Assembly: GCA_963682055.1 (NCBI GenBank)
Contig: OY821740.1
Coordinates: 37,530,795 to 37,594,794 of the forward strand
Source: Primula veris
Taxonomy: Eukaryota; Streptophyta; Magnoliopsida; Ericales; Primulaceae
Direction of reading: 5' to 3'
Length of the DNA stretch: 64,000 bases
A program made the position numbers and the translations under genes. Below, one piece after another: positions 58,696 to 64,000 of this stretch; positions within the stretch are counted from its first letter, which is position 1; each line of letters starts with the position of its first letter. The notes beneath the pieces were generated by a model. The model worked only from the letters and a program-made list of their open reading frames with translations, searched no databases and was not told the DNA's origin.

Positions 58696-59022
58696 TACTA
58701 GTGGTAATAAGAATGATCACGTCTAATTAGAGATTCCGCCTATTTAATGTGGATATCAAATAGTACATCAATTGCAAGTACGTTACGAAATACGTGCAAA
58801 GATTACAAACATAAATTGCTTGAATCGAATTTTTTGAACATAGAATCGTGGTATTTACAAGTCAATTTTGCATATGCTTTTGTAGAAAACACTTATTTCG
58901 GGACGTAGAGTAAAAAGTGGAGCATTAAGTGTAAGTTATTTTTTGAATTTTTAGGATTTTGAGAGTTAAGTTTTTAAATTTCAATGATTATATAAATTGT
59001 ATTAAAAAGTTTAGTTTGTTGA

Positions 59023-60602
59023 TGTTGGTTTCCGTGTACGAAATAACAACTAAACAATATTAAAAGACTAAAAAAGAAATAATCAAAAATCCAGTATAAT
59101 TTTTATTAATTCAGAATTGAAACTGAAATTACATAGTACAATATGTATGTACTGGAAAAAAATTAAAGCAAACGTTATTCAGATTATTATCAATTAATAA
59201 TCTGATGTACTGAATTGAAATAAATAGAAACTGTCGGACTGAAAAGTATAAACTTAACAGCAGGACTGTTCTGATTGAAATATAAATTACATGACTGAAT
59301 TGAAACTATTATAATTACAGAATTAAATTACAAAATTGAAATTACAGAATAAAACAGTACTTTAAAGAAATTACAGAAAGGTAAAAAACAGAATTGAAAA
59401 CTACAGCTAAGTACAACAAATTAAAATACAGAAATAAAATTACATAATTGAAAAGACAAAAATATAAATTATAGAATTTAAATTGCGAAAATTAAAAGAC
59501 ATGATTGAAAAGACGAGGCGACTGTAAACAGTCTGTCCTTAACCGATATTCGCCCAACCAACTTAAAGTTTCTGGTTGCGTTGGCGCTTCGATCCCAAGT
59601 TACAACGTCTCGGATAACTCGCCGGAAACTGGCGACGAGTTAAGACCGAGCTGTTGGTGGGTGGTTCTCTCTCTTTCTAATATGCTATGAGAAAAGTGTA
59701 TGGTGTTTTCAGAATGTAAAAGTGTGTTTAGAGAGTGGGGGAGAGCTGTTGGGGAATGTTCTGGTCGGGACTCTTCTCGGATCGGGACTCCAACCTTGTA
59801 TTATATTTAATCCCTTAAAATCAAAATTGGTAAGTTGTGGATATAATAGGGTTTATTTGGTTTCTTCCATTAACTTATTTAGGTGGTGTTTGGGAACCAA
59901 ATGTTTTTTGGAAAAGTGTTGTGATAAAGTGCGGTTGAAAAGTGACTTCTATAAAAGGATTTTAGAAAAAAATAGCGTCTGGTGGAAAAATATTTTTAAT
60001 GTTCATAAGTTCTGTTTGCATTTGATATGTATAACTTTGAAATGACTTAATAGCACAATAATTGATATAGTACGAAAAACACATGAACAATACTAGTAAG
60101 TCTAATATCACTTTCAAACAAAATATTTAAAAACAATTGTAAAAAAAACATCGATAAAGTATTATTTGTAATTTAATATGTAAAAAGTCATACTACGAAC
60201 AATAATTTTATTTTAAAGAAACAATTTCAACAATTAATTCAAGATGGAAGAATAGAATTCGCAATTGCAAACCGGGTAGTACCCATTTTCAACGATACTA
60301 GGCGTTTGTTCATCGTATTCAGATAGATCATCTGAATTCAACAATCAACCACGATAAACGATTAAACAAACTCGAATAGGCATTTAAATACAAATGAGAA
60401 TAAAAACACATGAAAATGAAAAAGCAACCGAGTTTACTAAACATTAATAAACTTGTTCAATACAAGAGGTGCGACAAGAAACCAATGTCGACTCATAACG
60501 TAATCAGAAACTATTTGTTAACAACCATATTAGTACTAATAACAGTTCCACTAAGAAATCATATAATAAAAAGCACGATTAGCCAAGTGTAGGCAGAGCA
60601 GT
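59023..60602. other. Low-complexity and unexplained sequence
   Basis: From 59.08 to 59.5 kb degenerate ACAGAATTGAAATTAC-like words repeat. From 59.5 to 59.8 kb the base composition turns markedly less AT-rich and resembles a retroelement LTR fragment, but no matching partner or boundary was found. The rest is AT-rich with nothing recognised. Confidence 0.35.
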
Positions 60603-60740
60603 TTAAGCACGTTCAACCCTGATCCTCCTAGCAAGTTGTACATCTTTCGACATTATAGTCACATGCTTGGCATGGATGGCTTAAAAGGTTAGTGTCCTTG
60701 AAAAGACCCACGAGATAGAGTTGAGCAGCTAGCCTCCCAT
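60603..60740 (-). pseudogene. Histone H3 C-terminal pseudogene fragment
   Basis: On the minus strand the end of histone H3 can be read: YLVGLFKDTNL, then after a one-base frameshift AIHAKHVTIMSKDVQLARRI and RVERA with a TAA stop at 60605-60603. This corresponds to the last 40 or so residues of H3 (family: [20 protein letters not shown]...). A CAG that could be a splice acceptor stands just upstream (60741-60743). Several substitutions plus the frameshift show that it is not functional. The rest of H3 is absent from the neighbourhood. Confidence 0.85.
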
Positions 60741-60743
60741 CTG

Positions 60744-62157
60744 AACAAAACACACATTCAATCACCACATTAGAACTATGATTCAACTATATTATCATAC
60801 AAAGTTATGTATGTTAAGCACTTCGTATTTATAAATCATACTAAACCGTGAGTACAAAGAACAATAAATTAGGTTTAACAAAAATCAATGACATCACAGC
60901 TTTTAATCCATTGCATAGTTGTACAAAAATCAAATTTAAATATGAGTTCTGAAAAAAAAACATCTACACTTTTAACTTATGCCGTCACCAGGTATCTTGG
61001 CGAGAAAGTATAGTCATCTGAGTGATGAATTCAAAAGGAGAAAACCCAAAAACATTGGGAAATCTTTCGGCTCAAACTCCTACATGTTTTTTTAGGTAGT
61101 CAAACAAATGTGCATGATAAAACATAAGCGAGCTTCAAAACTTCAATATTTAATTTATATCCGATTTGAACTATTATATTCTAACCGTTTTGACATCTTC
61201 AGACCACATGACTCGTGAAATCTGTAAGTCCATTTATTTATCAATATATTTTGTATGAGATACATTTTACATATCTCTATTCGCTTAGAAGCCTAGCAGA
61301 ATTTTTTAGTATTCATTCCTGCTACTTTGTTACATGTTTTGTAAATTTGTGAGTTGTTAAAACTATTATGTCTGGCATGTTAGCACAATATAAATGTTAT
61401 TGTTGTGAATAGAAAGACTAACGGATCAGACTGTTGAACTTAAACTGCCCATACCATAGTTACTGGGGACACTACATTTAGGATAAGTAATGCGTTTTAC
61501 CAGAAACTGCAACAGAAAATCAGGGGGGAAGTAAAACATTGCAAAATCTTAAGTAAACTTGGTAGTAATTTAAAATTGGTCTTCTGTTTTTATTTGAAAA
61601 GATTATACTCATGCTTTGATTTGTTTCCGTCTAAGTCACCATGAGAGACGAGAGTGTTTGATGTAAAGAATCTGAAACACCATCCTACTAAGCCTTTGAT
61701 ATGTAAATTCACTTATGTGACTGCAGGAGATTGAGTAAACAGTCTAATAGCTTGTCCAAGTAAAAAAAGCTCAAATTTCATCACTAACTTGCAATTAGTA
61801 ATTTTACAATTTAATGATCCGATACAAAATTCAAATTTTTTAATGCCTCTTCGTCTTCTGTAAGCATCACATTTGGAATTATCGAAAAACTGCATATTCA
61901 AATATTTTCCCTGGACCATATAAAAACCTCATGAGTCGTAAGTTTATCTTCAACCGGATGAGAACTATTCAAACAAGCTCATCTTCTGCTGAAACAATAT
62001 CTAGGGCTCATTGACGTCATAATTTATACTGAGTCTTCATTCGCAAATTATCCAACGAAATGAGCAGTTTTGTCTTCTATATTCTCTTCCATCCACTTGC
62101 GCTTTAATTACCATCAGCAAAAGATAAAATTTGAGGTTGACTTCAATTGACAAGTAA
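60744..62157. other. Spacer and 3' flank of cyclin gene 2
   Basis: AT-rich; the end adjoining 62157 is probably 3' untranslated region of the second cyclin. Nothing else recognised. Confidence 0.4.
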
Positions 62158-63344
62158 CTATGAATCTTGAACATCTTGAAGGTAAGAACTTGGTATGACT
62201 TCAGGAGACAACATCATAGATACGTATTTAAACTGTTCAAGAAAAGGAAATATTTAAGTAAACACATTTTAAATCCGAGACTGATATTAGTAAGAAAATG
62301 TTCATAAAATGAATTCACATGTGATCGAATGCAACATACTTTATGGTGCTTGTATTTCTGTCGAGCTGCTTCTAAAGTACTTCCCCTTTTACTTAATTGC
62401 AAATCATGTATAATCATAACACATTCTTTCAATTCTGCAGGGCAGTATCCAGATATATGTTGCAGGGCTGAATTCTGAGATAGAAGAAACATATATTTAT
62501 TGCACTTGCATTGTAATGATTCATTTTTTGTCTTTAACAAACATATATAATCAGAAAAGATAATTGAAAACATATGCTTACCCAAGGTTGTGAACTTGGA
62601 TCAATCGTAAATCTTGAAAGAAATACAACAGAGGCAGCAACCAAGGAAGGTAAGAATTTTACACAGCAGTAATCTAACAAACTCAACTCTGCTAGGTAGC
62701 AGCAGCACAAGGACTCAAGCTCCTGTTCTGGCACCTGCACAATCCACATTTGTAAGTAATAAATTCATATAATCAATGATAGATACATAATTCGACAATA
62801 GAGGGAAAAAAATAAGAAGTTACAAAGGCTTACTCCTCGTTCACATGCAATCCTAGTATACCCCTGGAGAAACGTCTTGACTGTGGGGCTCCCTATTTCA
62901 AACTTCAGAAATTTGAGAATATCAGACTCCATTTTAATAACCTCTTGCTTTGAGTACGCATTATCGGTTATATAACTATAGTCTTCAACATGGGGAGGGC
63001 AAGTCTCTTCATACTTTCTGTTTATTTAGAAAACAAGACAACTCTAATTAACCACCCTTGCAAAAAGAAAATTAATTTAAATTTAGAAAATGTAGGTTTT
63101 TGTATACTTACGATGCTATGAGCATTGCGGAGACGCCAAGGAGTTGAAGTTTCTGCCTCTTTAAAACATTTAGTGATAAAAACCGATCGATGTAAGAGAC
63201 GGATAGAAATAGAGTTTCTGAGCAAAGTTTGTATTCTTCTGCAACCTCGACTAACCAATCCACCAAAACCCCTCTCATATTTGCAGTTATGTCTTTTTGA
63301 ACCTTCTCTAGGTAGTTTGGAAGTGGTCTCCTCTTTGCCTCCAT
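62158..63344 (-). CDS. CYCA3: A-type cyclin, CYCA3-like, copy 2 (partial: first exon outside the window)
   Basis: Tandem paralogue of the cyclin at 48-51.8 kb. Visible minus-strand exons: 63344-63112, 63017-62834, 62734-62582, 62474-62340 and 62232-62158, giving 259 residues and a stop; GT-AG junctions and phases agree with copy 1. It starts at METKRR-like [20 protein letters not shown] and keeps [58 protein letters not shown] and the C-terminal [20 protein letters not shown]. Exons 3 and 4 of copy 1 are fused here without an intron, and the next exon is one codon longer. The exon with the destruction box should lie beyond 64000, as intron 1 of copy 1 is 2.2 kb. The gene looks intact where visible. 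Confidence 0.93.
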
Positions 63345-64000
63345 CTGAAATACATTTACAATTAATTAACGGAGTTAGGAAATTTCTCAATAAACTTGCA
63401 GTCAAGGGTATACAAATAGCTTTTTATAAAGTTACAATCAAGTGCCAAACTCTTCAATTTATAAGGATACTAATCTACATACAGATAGGCGATATCCCCA
63501 AATATCGATTATATAAGTAACCAACAAACTCTGAAATCAACTCCCTTAGTATTCAAAAAAGTTAAACATATAAGTTAACAACCTCATTATATCTAATTAA
63601 CAATAAGCTTAATTAAGGCATTCCTTAGTTAAAACATAAGTATTTTCTCTAACTGTCACCTAGGCTTAATCGAATCAATTCTTACCAAAACAATATTGCC
63701 ACTAATAGTCAATTAACTGTATCAAATCAACTTGAAAGCAAACAAATGATCAAATACCGATAAACTAAACTAAACAAAATCAATTCTCTACTGTACCATC
63801 CCTAAATAAACCTAATCAGATCATTTTCTAATTAATTATATAGCTAACACATCAGCAGATCCACTACAAATGATCAGAAATACTCAAATCAATTATCAAT
63901 TAAACCACACTAGCTCTAATTATCAAACTCAAAAGAAACAGTTCCAAATTAACTTGTACATCCCTAATTAACAATAGCATTGCAGTGGCCTAAAATTAAA
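63345..64000 (-). other. Intron 1 of cyclin gene 2 (part)
   Basis: AT-rich sequence upstream of the acceptor at 63346-63345. Its general character (ATCAATTATCAATTAAACCACA-like words) resembles intron 1 of the first cyclin gene. Confidence 0.6.

Larger units (their letters stand above)
55391..59022 (-). repeat. Orphan copy c of the cyclin promoter segment, split by two elements
   Basis: Pieces are about 55391-55439, 57760-57859 and 58704-59022. Read together they follow the order of copies a and b: TTCAGTG, GTTTGAAATTT, GATTTTGGAGTTTGG, GAGATTCCGCCTATTTAA, TTAGTTTGTTGA. The E2F-like word has decayed to TTTGGCCG (57818-57825). The first gap is the 2.3-kb LTR element, the second the CCCGAC-rich element. 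No cyclin exon adjoins it. Confidence 0.6.

Noticed and set aside
59722..60045. 107-codon plus-strand frame
   Set aside because: No recognised domain; Cys/Leu-rich composition looks random and there is no supporting promoter or splice context.

Overview
This is plant nuclear DNA, almost certainly from a eudicot: AT-rich, with intron-bearing genes that use GT-AG junctions, plant-specific families (RSL bHLH, CYP81-like P450, CLE peptide, A3 cyclin) and a dense load of plant transposable elements. The style of the copia polyprotein is compatible with Asteraceae, but that is only an impression. All seven protein genes that can be recognised lie on the minus strand. Exon joins were worked out by hand from splice signals and reading frame.

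Layout. (1) 0.2-9.9 kb: two tandem bHLH genes of the RSL (ROOT HAIR DEFECTIVE SIX-LIKE) type with the same five-exon structure and similar TATA boxes. (2) 10-18.9 kb: gene-free, with a CACTA-type foldback element, a decayed tandem array and the first of three copies of a MITE that carries internal tandem repeats. (3) 18.9-23.8 kb: a complete but dead Ty1/copia retrotransposon (paired 365-bp LTRs, target duplication CAATA, one long frame broken by six in-frame stops). (4) 23.8-28.9 kb: gene-free, with two direct segmental duplications, a small hAT-like MITE and MITE copy 2. (5) 29.1-36.7 kb: a six-exon adenine phosphoribosyltransferase gene whose large introns hold several repeats. (6) 36.7-41.7 kb: MITE copy 3 and a three-exon CYP81-like cytochrome P450. 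(7) 43.7-44.0 kb: a short secreted CLE-like peptide precursor. (8) 48.0-63.3 kb: two A3-type cyclin genes in tandem, the second cut by the window edge. Between them lie a solo LTR, a 2.3-kb LTR element without coding capacity, other non-autonomous elements, a histone H3 pseudogene fragment, and two orphan copies of the cyclin promoter segment that holds an E2F-like site.

The genes do not form one pathway; they are ordinary plant neighbours (root-hair or cell-growth regulators, purine salvage, oxidative metabolism, peptide signalling, S-phase cyclins). The most unusual structure is around the cyclins: a promoter-proximal segment present three times, with one copy split by two mobile elements, next to a solo LTR whose presumed U3 carries six copies of a near-palindrome spaced mostly 21-22 bp apart. 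No wholly new system could be demonstrated.
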